Assembly: GCA_039933105.1 (NCBI GenBank)
Contig: JBDTOT010000006.1
Span: 65,272 to 129,271, forward strand
DNA length: 64,000 bases
Reading direction: 5' to 3'
Source: FEN-1219 sp039933105
Lineage (GTDB): Bacteria > Pseudomonadota > Gammaproteobacteria > Steroidobacterales > Rariloculaceae
Of the stretch, positions 1 to 8,621 are shown one piece after another. The first letter of the stretch is position 1. The number at the start of each line of letters is the position of its first letter. The position numbers and the translations under genes were made by a program. Under the pieces are notes generated by a model, which ran no database searches, was not told the origin of the DNA, and saw only the letters and a list, made by a program, of their open reading frames with translations.

Positions 1-103
1 TGATGGTGACGGTGCCGTAGAGGTCGCGCAGCACGTGGAATGCGCGTGCGACGGCCAGGCCGATCAAGGGGCTCGCGTCGGCGATGACGAATGCGCTGCT
101 CAA
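1..103 (-). CDS. PIN-domain protein, partial (cut by window edge)
   Basis: The reverse strand reads 34 codons from a TTG at 103 and runs off the window. The translated start (FVIADASPLIGLA, then LRDLYGTVTI) matches the first strand and helix of PIN-domain nucleases of the DUF3368 kind, whose first catalytic Asp lies in the VxADxSPLI motif. PIN proteins are Mg-dependent RNases, often toxins. It lies 9 nt downstream of the 113-685 gene on the same strand, so the two are probably cotranscribed. No ATG or GTG is available and the ribosome site is weak, so the start is tentative. Only the first acidic residue can be checked. Confidence 0.5.
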   Translation of the reverse strand, partial: MSSAFVIADASPLIGLAVARAFHVLRDLYGTVTI

Positions 104-112
104 GACTCGGGC

Positions 113-685
113 CTAGCGCAGCACCGGCACCGTGTTCTTATCGGAGAAACCGAGCAGGTCCACTTCGCCCTCGGTCGCGATCTTCGTCTCCGCGCGCGCG
201 ATGAACGCGATCTCGTCGCGGATCGCGATGCCGAGCTTGCCTGCCTGCTCGATTACGCGCGACTGGCCTGAGAGCACGAGTGGCCGCGCGCCCACGAGCT
301 TCGTCTCCACCGTTGCGATTTTCTTGCCGGAAGATTGCACGAGCCCGAAGCGCTCGTTGCGGCCGGCTTCGACCACCTCGTTCTCGCGCACGAGCGTCAT
401 TGCGCGGCCGCCGCGCAGGTGCGCGGAGATCTCGTAGCGCAGCGTGAGCGAGTAGAGTTTCTCGGCCGGTCCCGTGACGCGCACGCACGGACCGAGTACG
501 CCACGCGAGCTCACCTTCAAATCCGTGAACAACGGAAAGCTGATCTGCAGCGGCTCGCCGGTGCTGTACATGTTGAACGCCGACACGGCCGCGACGAGAT
601 CGCGCACGATCGGCTGTTCCTGATCGGGCTGCATGATCAAGAAGTCGAGGTGATCGAAGATCGCGCTTTCGGCGGTGACGGTCAT
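113..685 (-). CDS. Hypothetical cytoplasmic protein, 190 aa
   Basis: This is a 190-residue protein with no signal peptide or membrane segment and even composition, so it is probably cytoplasmic. The body is beta-rich, with alternating hydrophobics around residues 45-130. I do not recognise the family. It sits directly upstream of the partial PIN-domain gene with a 9-nt gap. It could be the partner of that PIN protein, but it is much longer than and unlike the usual small antitoxins paired with DUF3368 proteins. The reading frame has the GC-rich third positions expected of a real gene, and the long ORFs on the opposite strand here look like shadows. Confidence 0.7.
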   Translation of the reverse strand: MTVTAESAIFDHLDFLIMQPDQEQPIVRDLVAAVSAFNMYSTGEPLQISFPLFTDLKVSSRGVLGPCVRVTGPAEKLYSLTLRYEISAHLRGGRAMTLVRENEVVEAGRNERFGLVQSSGKKIATVETKLVGARPLVLSGQSRVIEQAGKLGIAIRDEIAFIARAETKIATEGEVDLLGFSDKNTVPVLR

Positions 686-830
686 ACAAATAGAGTACCC
701 GAAACTCGCGGTTGCGCCGCCTCGTGAGTTTACGGAAGGTGAGCGCGCTCACTCGCGAGCCGTGCGTCCCGGGGGGCTTATGAATCCTTCGTGGCGTAGT
801 GGCAGGTTTGAACCTACTATGCGGTTCGAT

Positions 831-850
831 CGTGGCTCGTCCGAGCCACG
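831..850 (+). promoter_or_regulatory. Perfect hairpin in the leader of the 866 gene
   Basis: CGTGGCTCG and CGAGCCACG form a perfect 9-bp inverted repeat with a 2-nt centre. It ends 5 nt before the G5 ribosome site (856-860). A -10-like TACTAT lies at 815-820, which would place transcription start near 827 and this stem-loop at the very 5' end of the mRNA. It could be a stabilising 5' stem, an operator, or a translational control element. The -35 is poor, so the promoter is only suggested. Confidence 0.45.
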
Positions 851-865
851 GCTCTGGGGGAAACA

Positions 866-2293
866 ATGCAAAACAACGGGATGCGGGTAGCCGTCATTGC
901 GGTAGCCGCGCTGCTAGGGTCGGCCGCCACTGCGCAGCAGACGGCCAAGATCGACTTCAAGAGCGTGGGCCGCGCATGGCCGCTCTCCGCCGACGTGAAC
1001 AAGCTCCAGATGGTCGGTCCGACGAATCGCCGGCCGGCCGCGACGGGCCCCAACGCGCCAACGCCTGGCCAGGGTCGCGAGCGCGCGCAGCAGGACGACT
1101 ACTTCATGGGTGCCGCACGCAACGGCGATCACCCCGCAGGCATCGATGCGCTCCCTCTGGATCTCTTCACCTCGAAGGATTTCTACAAGGACCGCGCCCT
1201 CTGGACCGACAAGCGGTACTTCCGCTGCAACAGTCCGGCCGCGATCGAGGATCAGTGGGGCGGTAACCGCCGCAGCACGATCGGCGATCATCCGCCGGCG
1301 TCAGCCGCGTGGGGCTATTGCGATCGCGACGTGCCACGCGATTCCATCGTGAGCCCGTATCCCTTCAAGACGGCCGCCGATCACTACGCCGCATTGCTGG
1401 CCGAGACGAAAAAACGCGGCGGGCCGACGAAGAAGCCGAACGAAAAGGCGCTCGAGGATTGGACGGGCCGCTACATGCACCCGGGCCGCACGCCCGACAA
1501 CCAGAACTGGTACCGGTCGCGGCACGTTCAAGCGACGACCGTGCTCTCGCTGCTAACGCCCGAGTATCAACAGCGGATGGTTCAGGAGCTCTACCACGAG
1601 GGCAACACGAACAAGGCGATGTGGCCGTCGCAGTACTGCTGGCCGGAGGGCTTCATGCGCCGCTGGCACGAAGCCGCCGTGTGGGAGCACCACGTGATCG
1701 CGACGCCGTCGGTCGTGCAGATTGTCACGGGCGTGGCGCGCAACTTCATCACCACGGTGCACATCGGCCGCGAGTTCAACATGGAAGACGTGGCCAAGGG
1801 CGGCGTGCCGCGCCTCGGCCAAGCCGTGCCGCGCTGGTATGGGGAGACCATCGGCTTCTGGGACAAGGACACGCTGATCACGTGGACGTCGAACATCCAG
1901 GGCTGGAAGGTGCACTCGGCGCCGGAGTTCTCGAGCAAGATGCAGGCGATCGAGATCTACACGCCGAACCGCGACGCGAGCGGAAAATTCCTCGGCTTGA
2001 ACCACGAAGCGATCTTCTACGATCCCGAATCGCTCGTGCAGCCGGTGCGTATCGTGCGTAACTTCGTGAAGACTTCCGGCTTCGACGAAGGCGACCCGTA
2101 CGTCTACATCGAGTGCGTACAGACGATCTTCCCGGTCAACGGCACCGCGACGCCGGAATCGCCCGGCAACGTGATCCAGTTCGAGGTGCCTGACATGTAT
2201 GGCCGTCCATGGGCGCACCTCTGGGAGAAGTACTGGGAGGAGGGGATGGACAAGCCGAAGGGCGAGGACATCTTCGACTTCAGTAAGAAGTAA
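866..2293 (+). CDS. Exported protein, large WxxDTL-type (475 aa)
   Basis: A Sec signal peptide (residues 1-24, cut near ATAQQ) precedes about 450 periplasmic residues. Landmarks are YFRCNSP, PSQYCWPEGF and, around residue 325, WYGETIGFWDKDTLITWTSN. The last has the same G-x-[ST]-x-G-x-W-[ED]-x-D-T-L core as the shorter exported proteins at 9126, 10419, 15416 and elsewhere, so I read it as a larger relative. Conserved Cys residues (YCWPEG and YIECVQT) may form a disulfide. A close paralogue lies at 31276. GGGGG at 856-860 sets the ATG at 866, and an intrinsic terminator follows. No enzyme family is recognised. Confidence 0.85.
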   Translation: MQNNGMRVAVIAVAALLGSAATAQQTAKIDFKSVGRAWPLSADVNKLQMVGPTNRRPAATGPNAPTPGQGRERAQQDDYFMGAARNGDHPAGIDALPLDLFTSKDFYKDRALWTDKRYFRCNSPAAIEDQWGGNRRSTIGDHPPASAAWGYCDRDVPRDSIVSPYPFKTAADHYAALLAETKKRGGPTKKPNEKALEDWTGRYMHPGRTPDNQNWYRSRHVQATTVLSLLTPEYQQRMVQELYHEGNTNKAMWPSQYCWPEGFMRRWHEAAVWEHHVIATPSVVQIVTGVARNFITTVHIGREFNMEDVAKGGVPRLGQAVPRWYGETIGFWDKDTLITWTSNIQGWKVHSAPEFSSKMQAIEIYTPNRDASGKFLGLNHEAIFYDPESLVQPVRIVRNFVKTSGFDEGDPYVYIECVQTIFPVNGTATPESPGNVIQFEVPDMYGRPWAHLWEKYWEEGMDKPKGEDIFDFSKK

Positions 2294-2305
2294 CTCTTCG
2301 CAATC

Positions 2306-2347
2306 ACGCGCGGCTCGCCGGAAGGTGGGCCGCGCGTTTTCTTTTTT
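2306..2347 (+). terminator. Intrinsic terminator after the 866 gene
   Basis: ACGCGCGGC (2306-2314) pairs perfectly with GCCGCGCGT (2329-2337) around a 14-nt loop. It is followed by TTTTCTTTTTT. This is a textbook rho-independent terminator 12 nt past the stop codon, and it separates the 866 gene from the 2406 gene. Confidence 0.9.
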
Positions 2348-2405
2348 GGGGGCGCGGCGTAAGGTGGCCCGAGGGAGTGCGTCGTTCGACGCAAGGGGTC
2401 TCGTC

Positions 2406-3071
2406 ATGCGGAGCCGTTGGTCCGTCCTGTTCCTCGCAGCGCTGTCGTGTGCGACGTGGGCAAACGCGCAAGCGCCGCAAGCTCGAGCCAAGGCCGCACT
2501 GCCGCCCGATATCAACGCCGTGACGCTGTCGCGTCTGCCGCCGCCGACGGCCGCCAATCTCGACGAAGAAGGCCAGCGCCTGCTCGCCGCACGGCCCGAC
2601 TTCAAGGCCGGACCCGGACCCACGCACATCACCGTGTACGCGCCGCGCGAGCGCAACCTCGGCATTCCGAGCGGCGCGAACAGCCCGGTCGGGCCACGCC
2701 AGTTTCAGCTCGCAGCGCTGATCGGTGCGCGTGAATGCGATCAGCAATACGAGTGGTCCGCGCACGAGCCCGCAGGCTTGCGCCAGGGCCTCGAGCAAAA
2801 CGTCATCGACGTCGTGAAGTTCAACAAAGCCGTCACCGGGCTCGCGGAGAAGGACGCCACGTTCATCACGTTCGGGCGCGCGCTGTTTCGTGAGCACCGC
2901 GTCAGCAGCGAGCTGTGGGCCAAGATGGTTCAGCTCTACGGGTATCAGCACACCGTGGAGCTCATGACGATCATGGGCGACTACTTCCGCATAGGCATCA
3001 TGCTGAACGCGGTCGATCAGCACTTGCCGCCGGATCGACCGGCCTTGATGCCTGAGCTGAAATCCAAATAA
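2406..3071 (+). CDS. Exported carboxymuconolactone decarboxylase-like protein
   Basis: This is a 221-aa protein. Residues 1-21 are a Sec signal (cut after ANA). The helical remainder carries the CMD/AhpD-fold signature E-W-x-x-H near residues 116-120 (EWSAHEPAGLRQGL) and a C-terminal helix pair. The CxxC of peroxidase-active AhpD proteins is absent, so it fits the decarboxylase-like or unknown branch of the family. Most relatives are cytoplasmic, so the signal peptide is notable. ATG 2406 is preferred over the in-frame start at 2199 because the signal peptide begins there and the terminator at 2306-2347 lies between. The 3091 membrane-protein gene follows closely. Confidence 0.75.
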   Translation: MRSRWSVLFLAALSCATWANAQAPQARAKAALPPDINAVTLSRLPPPTAANLDEEGQRLLAARPDFKAGPGPTHITVYAPRERNLGIPSGANSPVGPRQFQLAALIGARECDQQYEWSAHEPAGLRQGLEQNVIDVVKFNKAVTGLAEKDATFITFGRALFREHRVSSELWAKMVQLYGYQHTVELMTIMGDYFRIGIMLNAVDQHLPPDRPALMPELKSK

Positions 3072-3090
3072 CACGACACGGGGTGTGAGG

Positions 3091-3894
3091 ATGTCGAGTC
3101 AGCCAACGGCTGCGGCTGCATTGACGATGGACCGCAACGCCGCTGCGGAAACGGCGCGCACCGGCTATTTCTTTTGGATGTCGGCGCTGCTGCTGACGTT
3201 TGTATTGGTGGGCTTTACCCCGACGCTCTATCTGCGCGCGTTCTTCCCCGTCGAGCCCGTGCCCAGTTATCTCTTCGTGCATGGCGGCATCCTGACGGCC
3301 TGGTTCACGTGGCTCGTCGTGCAGACCGCGCTCGTGCGTAAGGGCAACACCGCGACGCATCGGCGTCTGGGCGTGATCGGCGCCATCATCGGCGTAGCCG
3401 TAGTCGTGGCGGGCCCGATGGCGCCGATAGGCGTGGTGGGCAGAATCCATGCAGCGCTCGACTGGGATGCGGACATGAGCGCGATTCCGGAGCTCGGCAT
3501 ACAAGGCGTGACGATGGTGCAGTTCATCGCCCAGGTGGTGTGGGGCAACTTCGTCAGTATCGCCGTGTTCGCCGGCATGCTCGTCGCTGCCGTGCTACTG
3601 CGTCGCACTCCGCCAGCACACAAACGGCTCATGCTGCTCGCGTCCATCGTGATCGTAGGCCCGGCGCTTGCGCGCATCTCGCGCTGGCCGATGCTCGGTG
3701 GCGAAGCGGGGCCGTTTATCCCGGTCATGATGGTGGGTCTCGTGCTCTCGGTGGTCGCGCACGATCTCGTCATCGCGCGACGGCTACATCGTACGACCGT
3801 GATCGGAGTCGGCGTGATCGTGCTCGGCGAAATTGCGCATCAACTCATCGCGCGTTCCGAGTTTGGCCAGTCCGTGATTCGAATGCTGGGGTAA
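3091..3894 (+). CDS. Polytopic membrane protein, unknown function
   Basis: About 267 residues with six or seven hydrophobic helices (first near residues 28-48, then about 58-80, 92-112, 145-170, 180-197, 208-225 and 232-248 by hydrophobicity). There is a short cytoplasmic N-terminus. HGGILTAWFTW in the second helix and a THRRLG loop resemble widespread unnamed inner-membrane proteins. No transport or catalytic motif is clear. It starts 19 nt after the 2406 gene, so the two probably form an operon. A GTG at 3085 is an alternative start; neither start has a well-spaced ribosome site. Confidence 0.75.
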   Translation: MSSQPTAAAALTMDRNAAAETARTGYFFWMSALLLTFVLVGFTPTLYLRAFFPVEPVPSYLFVHGGILTAWFTWLVVQTALVRKGNTATHRRLGVIGAIIGVAVVVAGPMAPIGVVGRIHAALDWDADMSAIPELGIQGVTMVQFIAQVVWGNFVSIAVFAGMLVAAVLLRRTPPAHKRLMLLASIVIVGPALARISRWPMLGGEAGPFIPVMMVGLVLSVVAHDLVIARRLHRTTVIGVGVIVLGEIAHQLIARSEFGQSVIRMLG

Positions 3895-3988
3895 GGCCAC
3901 TTCGGCGCATCACCCCTGCAAGCGAGGCGCTAGGCGGCTTGTGCATCCGCCGCTATGCTGACGCGCAGTCGTCGCCTCGGGGGGTGCC

Positions 3989-5104
3989 ATGCGTTTGCGA
4001 GTCGCTCGTTTGTGTCCCGTCGCGCTCATCTTCTCTATGTCCGCGGTCGTGTTCGCGCAGCCGCCCGCTAAGCCGCAGATGCGCGGCGACGGGCCGCCGC
4101 CGAAGGCGGCGCCGTTCAACATCGCGCGGTCTGACGCGGGTCTCGACGCTGTCGTCGCGAGCAACGCCAAGCTCGAGACGCTTGCATCGGGCTTTGGGTT
4201 GAACGAGGGCGGCGTGTGGATTCGGGAAGGTAAGTCGGGGTATCTGCTGTTCGGTGGGTTGCTCGACAACGTCATCTACAAGCTCGCGGCGGACAAGACC
4301 GTCAGCGTGTTCATGGAGCAGGCTGGTTATTCCGGCACGGACGTAAATCACACCGGTGCCCAGACGCGCAGCGGCCGCTCGCATGTGCTGCTGATCGGGC
4401 CGAGCTGCACGGGCTTGGACTCGAAGGGTCGGCTCATCTGGTGCGCCGACAACGACCGGACCGTGAACCGCCTCGAGGCCGATGGCATGCGCACGGTGCT
4501 GTCGCGTGGCAGTCCCGAAGGTACGCGGTTCAGCGGACCGAACGACATCGCCGTGCGGAAGGACGACGGCGTGTACCTCACCGACAACGACTTCGGCTTG
4601 CGCGACGCGGGCACGAATCCCGACAAGCAGATGCCGAATGGCATTTGGCTCATCAAAGACGGCCAGTCGAAACTCGTGCTGAGCGGCGAAGCGCTCGGCG
4701 GCATTCCGAACGGCATCGTGCTATCGCCGGACGAGCGTTACATGTATCTCGCAATCTTCAACAAGATGATGCGCTACGAAGTGAAGCCCGACGGCACGCT
4801 CGGCGCCGGCGCGCTGTTCACCGAAGGCCCTGGCATAGTGGACGGCATGAAGGTGGACACGCTCGGCAACGTCTACTCCACGAGCGGCGCCGGGCCAGGT
4901 GTTGTTCGGATCACCGCACCGAGCGGCAAGCTTCTCGGGATGCTGAACTTACCGATCTACGGCGGCGAGCCGAAGCAGCAGGTGTGCGCGACGAACGTCG
5001 CGTTCGGCGACAACGACGGCAAGAGCCTGTTCATCATGGGCTGCAGCTCGGTATACAAACTGCGGATGAAGGTCGCCGGGGTGATGCAGGGGCCGAAACC
5101 CTAG
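3989..5104 (+). CDS. Exported SMP-30/gluconolactonase-family protein
   Basis: This 371-aa protein has a Sec signal (residues 1-24, VFAQ) and a six-bladed propeller of the SMP-30/gluconolactonase/LRE family. Family landmarks are GLNEGGVW, FSGPNDIAV (metal-binding Asn-Asp), YLTDNDFG, GIPNGIVLSPDERYMY and GIVDGMKVDTLGNVY (late metal-binding Asp). These enzymes hydrolyse sugar-acid or other lactones with a bound divalent metal in the propeller centre. Periplasmic placement fits the PQQ aldose dehydrogenases at 12.2-15 kb, whose products are lactones, but no operon links them. GGGGGG (3979-3984) precedes the ATG. The stop shares CTAG with the convergent yceH. Confidence 0.85.
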   Translation: MRLRVARLCPVALIFSMSAVVFAQPPAKPQMRGDGPPPKAAPFNIARSDAGLDAVVASNAKLETLASGFGLNEGGVWIREGKSGYLLFGGLLDNVIYKLAADKTVSVFMEQAGYSGTDVNHTGAQTRSGRSHVLLIGPSCTGLDSKGRLIWCADNDRTVNRLEADGMRTVLSRGSPEGTRFSGPNDIAVRKDDGVYLTDNDFGLRDAGTNPDKQMPNGIWLIKDGQSKLVLSGEALGGIPNGIVLSPDERYMYLAIFNKMMRYEVKPDGTLGAGALFTEGPGIVDGMKVDTLGNVYSTSGAGPGVVRITAPSGKLLGMLNLPIYGGEPKQQVCATNVAFGDNDGKSLFIMGCSSVYKLRMKVAGVMQGPKP

Positions 5105-5784
5105 CCGACTCCGAGCTCGCGTTTGAGCTTCGCGAGCTCCTGTTCGAGCGCGCCGATGCGTTGCTCGAGCGCGGCGATCACATCGTCGCTCGGCCGCGGG
5201 CGCAACGGTGCGCCGTGCGTCGGGGCCGCTTCGTGTGCCGGTGCTTCGATGCGGGCTTCCGCCGGCGCCGATTCGATCGGTCCGCCGAAGAGGTGCGCGT
5301 AAGCGTTGTCCTTGCGCCGCGGCTCGCGCGGCAAACGCGCCACGTACGGGCCATCGGCGCGCGACATCAAAGATTCCAGCGCGGCCTCCACGTCTTCCGG
5401 AGTTGCAAACTCGTGCAGCCGGCCGCTGTGCGCCTTGAGCTCGCCCGGTGTCTGCGCGCCGCGCAGCAGCAGTAGGCAAATCACGGCGTACTCGGCGGGC
5501 GAGAACTGGATCAATGCGAACTGCGTGTTGCAGAACCGCTGTCGATACTTGTCGACGCGCGATCCCATGTTCTCGATCATCACGTGCTTCTTCCCGGCGA
5601 GCTCGTTGATCGTGCGGTGGACGGTACCCTGGTCGAGATTCAGCACGGGCTCGCGGCTCGATTTCTGGTTGCACGCGCTCATGAGCGCGTTCAGCGAGAG
5701 CGGGTACTGATCGGGCGTTATGACGGCCTTTTCCATGAGGCAGCCAAGCACGCGGGCCTCGTTCGGGGTGAAGCGTATTTCCAA
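5101..5784 (-). CDS. yceH: YceH-family (DUF480/UPF0502) protein
   Basis: A 227-aa protein beginning MEIRFTPNEARVLGCLMEK, diagnostic for the YceH/DUF480 family. Two tandem winged-helix domains occupy residues 1-85 and 90-165, including TPDQYPLSLNALMSACNQK and the LLLRGAQTPGEL second wing. A low-complexity Ala/Pro linker leads to a C-terminal coiled coil (IAALEQRIGALEQELAKL), as in relatives. The function is not established; the winged-helix fold suggests nucleic-acid binding. It converges on the lactonase gene with a shared CTAG stop. Confidence 0.93.
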   Translation of the reverse strand: MEIRFTPNEARVLGCLMEKAVITPDQYPLSLNALMSACNQKSSREPVLNLDQGTVHRTINELAGKKHVMIENMGSRVDKYRQRFCNTQFALIQFSPAEYAVICLLLLRGAQTPGELKAHSGRLHEFATPEDVEAALESLMSRADGPYVARLPREPRRKDNAYAHLFGGPIESAPAEARIEAPAHEAAPTHGAPLRPRPSDDVIAALEQRIGALEQELAKLKRELGVG

Positions 5785-5938
5785 AGGTGTGCTCGGTAAA
5801 AAGGAGTGCGAGATTCTGCACCGGCCGCGCCCCGGCGGCTACCGAAGTGGAGCGATTGCGGCTCGAAACCTCGGCAGCCGGGTTCGAAAATGCGGAACGG
5901 TGGTGGTTTCGGTCCCCGGATCCATGCTCGGCGGCGCC

Positions 5939-7366
5939 TCAGGCCGCCGAGAGCGGAGGTGCAACGCTCTCGAGCGGCTTGCGCTCAGCATCCACGCCGA
6001 TCAGCAATGCGACGACGGCGGCTGCACACATCAGCACGGCTGCAGCGACGTAGCCCCAGAACAACGAGCCGCGATTGCCGCTGTCGATCAGCGCGCCGTA
6101 CAGCGCCGGACCAATGAAACCGCCCACGCCGGTGCCGACTGCATAGAACAGTGAGATCGCCACGGCGCGCATTTCGAGCGGAAAGACCTCGCTGACCGTG
6201 AGGTAGGCGGAGCTCGCAGCGGCGGACGCGAAAAAGAAGATCGCGGACCAACACCAGGCTTGGCTGACCGGGTCGAGCCACTGCCGATCGAACGCGTACG
6301 CGGTTGCGAGCAGACCGAGCCCCGCCAGCATATAAGTCGCCGCGATCATCTTGCGGCGCCCGATGCGGTCGAACCAGTGGCCGAGCACGATCGGCCCGAG
6401 CACGTTGCCGAGCGCAAACGGAAAAATGTAGTAACCCACGCTCGTGGCTGAAACATCGAAGAACTTCGTCAGCACCAGCGCGTACGTGAAGAAGATGGCG
6501 TTGTAGAAGAACGCCTGGCTGCCCATGAGCACCAGCCCGAGCACGGCGCGGCGTCGATAGCGCGTGACGATCAACCGTATGATCTCGCCCCACGACAAGT
6601 GGTCGCGCACACGGATCGAAAGCGGCGGACCGTGGTCCGTGATCAAGACGTGGTGGCGCGAGACCTTCGCTTCGATCGCTCGGACAACTTCCTCCGCCTC
6701 TTCGAGTCTTCCGCGCGTCATGAGCCATCGCGGACTTTCTGGCAAGTTGCGGCGCACGAGAAGGATGGCGACCGCGAGCACGCCGCCGAGCACGAATGCG
6801 AGACGCCAGCCGACGTCGGGATCGAAGCGGCCGGGTTCGAGCAGCACGATACTGAGTGCCGCACCCGCGGCGGCGCCGATCCAAAAACTACCGTTGATCG
6901 CGAGATCGGCGGAGCCGCGAACGCGCGCCGGAATCAGCTCGTCGATTGCCGAATTGATCGCGGCGTATTCGCCGCCGATCCCAAGACCGGTCAAAAATCG
7001 ACACAGCAGGAACGTCGAGAAATTCCACGTGAACGCCGTGAGCAAAGTCGCGATCAGGTAGACCGAGAGCGTGACGAGGAATAGCCGCTTGCGCCCGTAT
7101 CGATCGGCCAATCGCCCGAATAACAGTGCGCCGCACACCGCGCCGGCCACGTAGATCGATCCCGCTATTCCGATCTGCGAGGCCGTGAGGCCGAGGGTGG
7201 CGGGCTGTTGCAGAACGGGGCCAAGCGAGCCGACCACCGTGACCTCGAGCCCGTCGAGAATCCAGGTGACGCCGAGCGCGATCACGACGCCCCAATGCCA
7301 GCGCGACCACGGCAACGCGTCGAGCCGTGCCGGCAGTGTGCTGCTGTAGGTCGCTCCGCCGTTCAT
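5939..7366 (-). CDS. MFS transporter (sugar/aromatic-acid:H+ symporter type)
   Basis: This 475-aa protein has twelve predicted membrane helices. The loop 2-3 signature GRLADRYGRKRLF and the matching second-half motif HWFDRIGRRKM are both intact. The first helix carries an Asp (WILDGLEVTVVG), as in the AAHS/sugar-porter subgroups that move acids or sugars with protons. GLGIGGEYAAINS in helix 4 and a long central loop with a basic region (residues ~215-250) are typical. The substrate cannot be told. It is divergent from msrA across a 242-bp gap in which I see no gene. Confidence 0.9.
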   Translation of the reverse strand: MNGGATYSSTLPARLDALPWSRWHWGVVIALGVTWILDGLEVTVVGSLGPVLQQPATLGLTASQIGIAGSIYVAGAVCGALLFGRLADRYGRKRLFLVTLSVYLIATLLTAFTWNFSTFLLCRFLTGLGIGGEYAAINSAIDELIPARVRGSADLAINGSFWIGAAAGAALSIVLLEPGRFDPDVGWRLAFVLGGVLAVAILLVRRNLPESPRWLMTRGRLEEAEEVVRAIEAKVSRHHVLITDHGPPLSIRVRDHLSWGEIIRLIVTRYRRRAVLGLVLMGSQAFFYNAIFFTYALVLTKFFDVSATSVGYYIFPFALGNVLGPIVLGHWFDRIGRRKMIAATYMLAGLGLLATAYAFDRQWLDPVSQAWCWSAIFFFASAAASSAYLTVSEVFPLEMRAVAISLFYAVGTGVGGFIGPALYGALIDSGNRGSLFWGYVAAAVLMCAAAVVALLIGVDAERKPLESVAPPLSAA

Positions 7367-7608
7367 CGAGCTGGGTGGTGGCCTGTGAAGGCTAGGTCCA
7401 GTGCGACTTTATCGCGAGGGTGCGTTCTCTGATAGCAGCGGCATGGAAAGGCCCGCATGCCGATTGGATCGGCGACGCATTGGAGCGGGCCCTTGAATTC
7501 CCGGGGAGGTAGCAGCACTTCGCCACGAGCCGGTGAACTCGGCGGTTCTTTCGCTTATCGTGACCGCAGGTGTCCGGGTCGCGACCAACCCCACTTAGGA
7601 GTATACGA

Positions 7609-8127
7609 ATGGCCAACACGGAAACGGCGATTCTCGCGGGCGGGTGTTTCTGGGGCATGCAGGACCTGATCCGCAAGCTCCCGGGCATCGTATCGACGCG
7701 CGTGGGTTACAGCGGCGGCGACGTGCAGCACGCCACGTACCGCAATCACGGCACGCACGCGGAGGCGATGGAAGTCGTCTTCGATCCCGCGAAGCTCTCG
7801 TATCGCGACTTGCTCGAGTTCTTCTTCCAGATTCACGACCCATCGACCAAGAACCGCCAGGGCAACGACACGGGCTCGTCGTATCGCTCGGGCATCTACT
7901 TCCTTTCGGATGCGCAGCGCGAGGTCGCAGAGGACACCATAGCCGACGTCGACGCCTCGAAGCTCTGGCCCGGGCCCGTTGTCACGGAAGTGAAGCCCGC
8001 GGGTCCGTTCTGGGAAGCAGAGCCTGAGCATCAGGACTATCTGCTGCGCTACCCCGGCGGCTACACGTGCCACTTTCCACGCCCGAACTGGCGGTTGCCG
8101 AAGCGCGCCCCCTTGAAGACGGCGTGA
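7609..8127 (+). CDS. msrA: Peptide-methionine (S)-S-oxide reductase
   Basis: A 172-aa MsrA with the catalytic GCFWG motif near residues 11-15, GYSGG, a YRNHGTHAEA-type stretch (family YxxVxxGxTGHAE) and PAGPFWEAEPEHQDY. It reduces the S epimer of methionine sulfoxide, restoring oxidised proteins. There is no signal peptide, so it is cytoplasmic. TAGGAG 6-7 nt before ATG 7609 is one of the few classical ribosome sites here and rules out the upstream in-frame GTG at 7570. msrB follows after 5 nt, so the pair is one oxidative-repair operon. Confidence 0.97.
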   Translation: MANTETAILAGGCFWGMQDLIRKLPGIVSTRVGYSGGDVQHATYRNHGTHAEAMEVVFDPAKLSYRDLLEFFFQIHDPSTKNRQGNDTGSSYRSGIYFLSDAQREVAEDTIADVDASKLWPGPVVTEVKPAGPFWEAEPEHQDYLLRYPGGYTCHFPRPNWRLPKRAPLKTA

Positions 8128-8132
8128 CGCCT

Positions 8133-8615
8133 ATGAGCACCGAAAAAAGCGAAGCGTCGAACGTGTTGCGTTGGTCGGGCGTGATCGAACTGTCGCAGCG
8201 TGGCAACGTGCCGCCGCCGCGTCGCGTCGAGAAGAGCGACGCGGAATGGCGCAAGGAGCTCACGAATGAGCAGTACCATGTCGCGCGTGGCAAGGGCACC
8301 GAGCGCGCATTCAGCTCGGAGATGTGCGCGCTGTTCGAGCCGGGCCGCTACAACTGCATTTGCTGCGACACGCCGTTGTTCGACTCGACGACCAAGTTCG
8401 ACAGCGGCACCGGTTGGCCAAGCTTCACGGCGCCGCTGACTCCCGACGTCGTGGCTTACCACCTCGATACGACTTACGGCATGCAGCGCGTGGAGGCCAC
8501 CTGCAGCGTGTGCGATGCGCACTTGGGGCACGTGTTCCCGGATGGTCCGCGGCCGAGCGGCCTGCGGTTCTGCATCAACGCCGTGTCGTTGAAGAAGGCG
8601 AAGGCGCCCGAGTAG
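8133..8615 (+). CDS. msrB: Peptide-methionine (R)-S-oxide reductase
   Basis: This 160-aa MsrB repairs the R epimer. Zinc ligands are two CxxC pairs (YNCICCDTPLF and CSVCDAHLGHVF). FDSGTGWPSF and the catalytic Cys in RFCINAVSL are intact. It lies 5 nt after msrA and completes the stereochemical pair. The start at 8133 removes an unrelated N-terminal stretch read from the end of msrA. Cytoplasmic. Confidence 0.97.
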   Translation: MSTEKSEASNVLRWSGVIELSQRGNVPPPRRVEKSDAEWRKELTNEQYHVARGKGTERAFSSEMCALFEPGRYNCICCDTPLFDSTTKFDSGTGWPSFTAPLTPDVVAYHLDTTYGMQRVEATCSVCDAHLGHVFPDGPRPSGLRFCINAVSLKKAKAPE

Positions 8616-8621
8616 CGCGGG

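Noticed and set aside
780..850. Possible tRNA-like fold before the 866 gene
   Set aside because: Contains a perfect hairpin and a GGTTCGAT stretch but no acceptor stem, anticodon arm or CCA layout.
1553..2665. Long reverse-strand ORF of 370 codons over the 866 gene
   Set aside because: Arg/His/Leu-rich product of the antisense frame of a GC-rich gene; no start signal or family features.
5787..6154. Forward ORFs in and beyond the yceH-MFS gap
   Set aside because: Overlapping frames with no family features; most of the length is antisense to the MFS gene.
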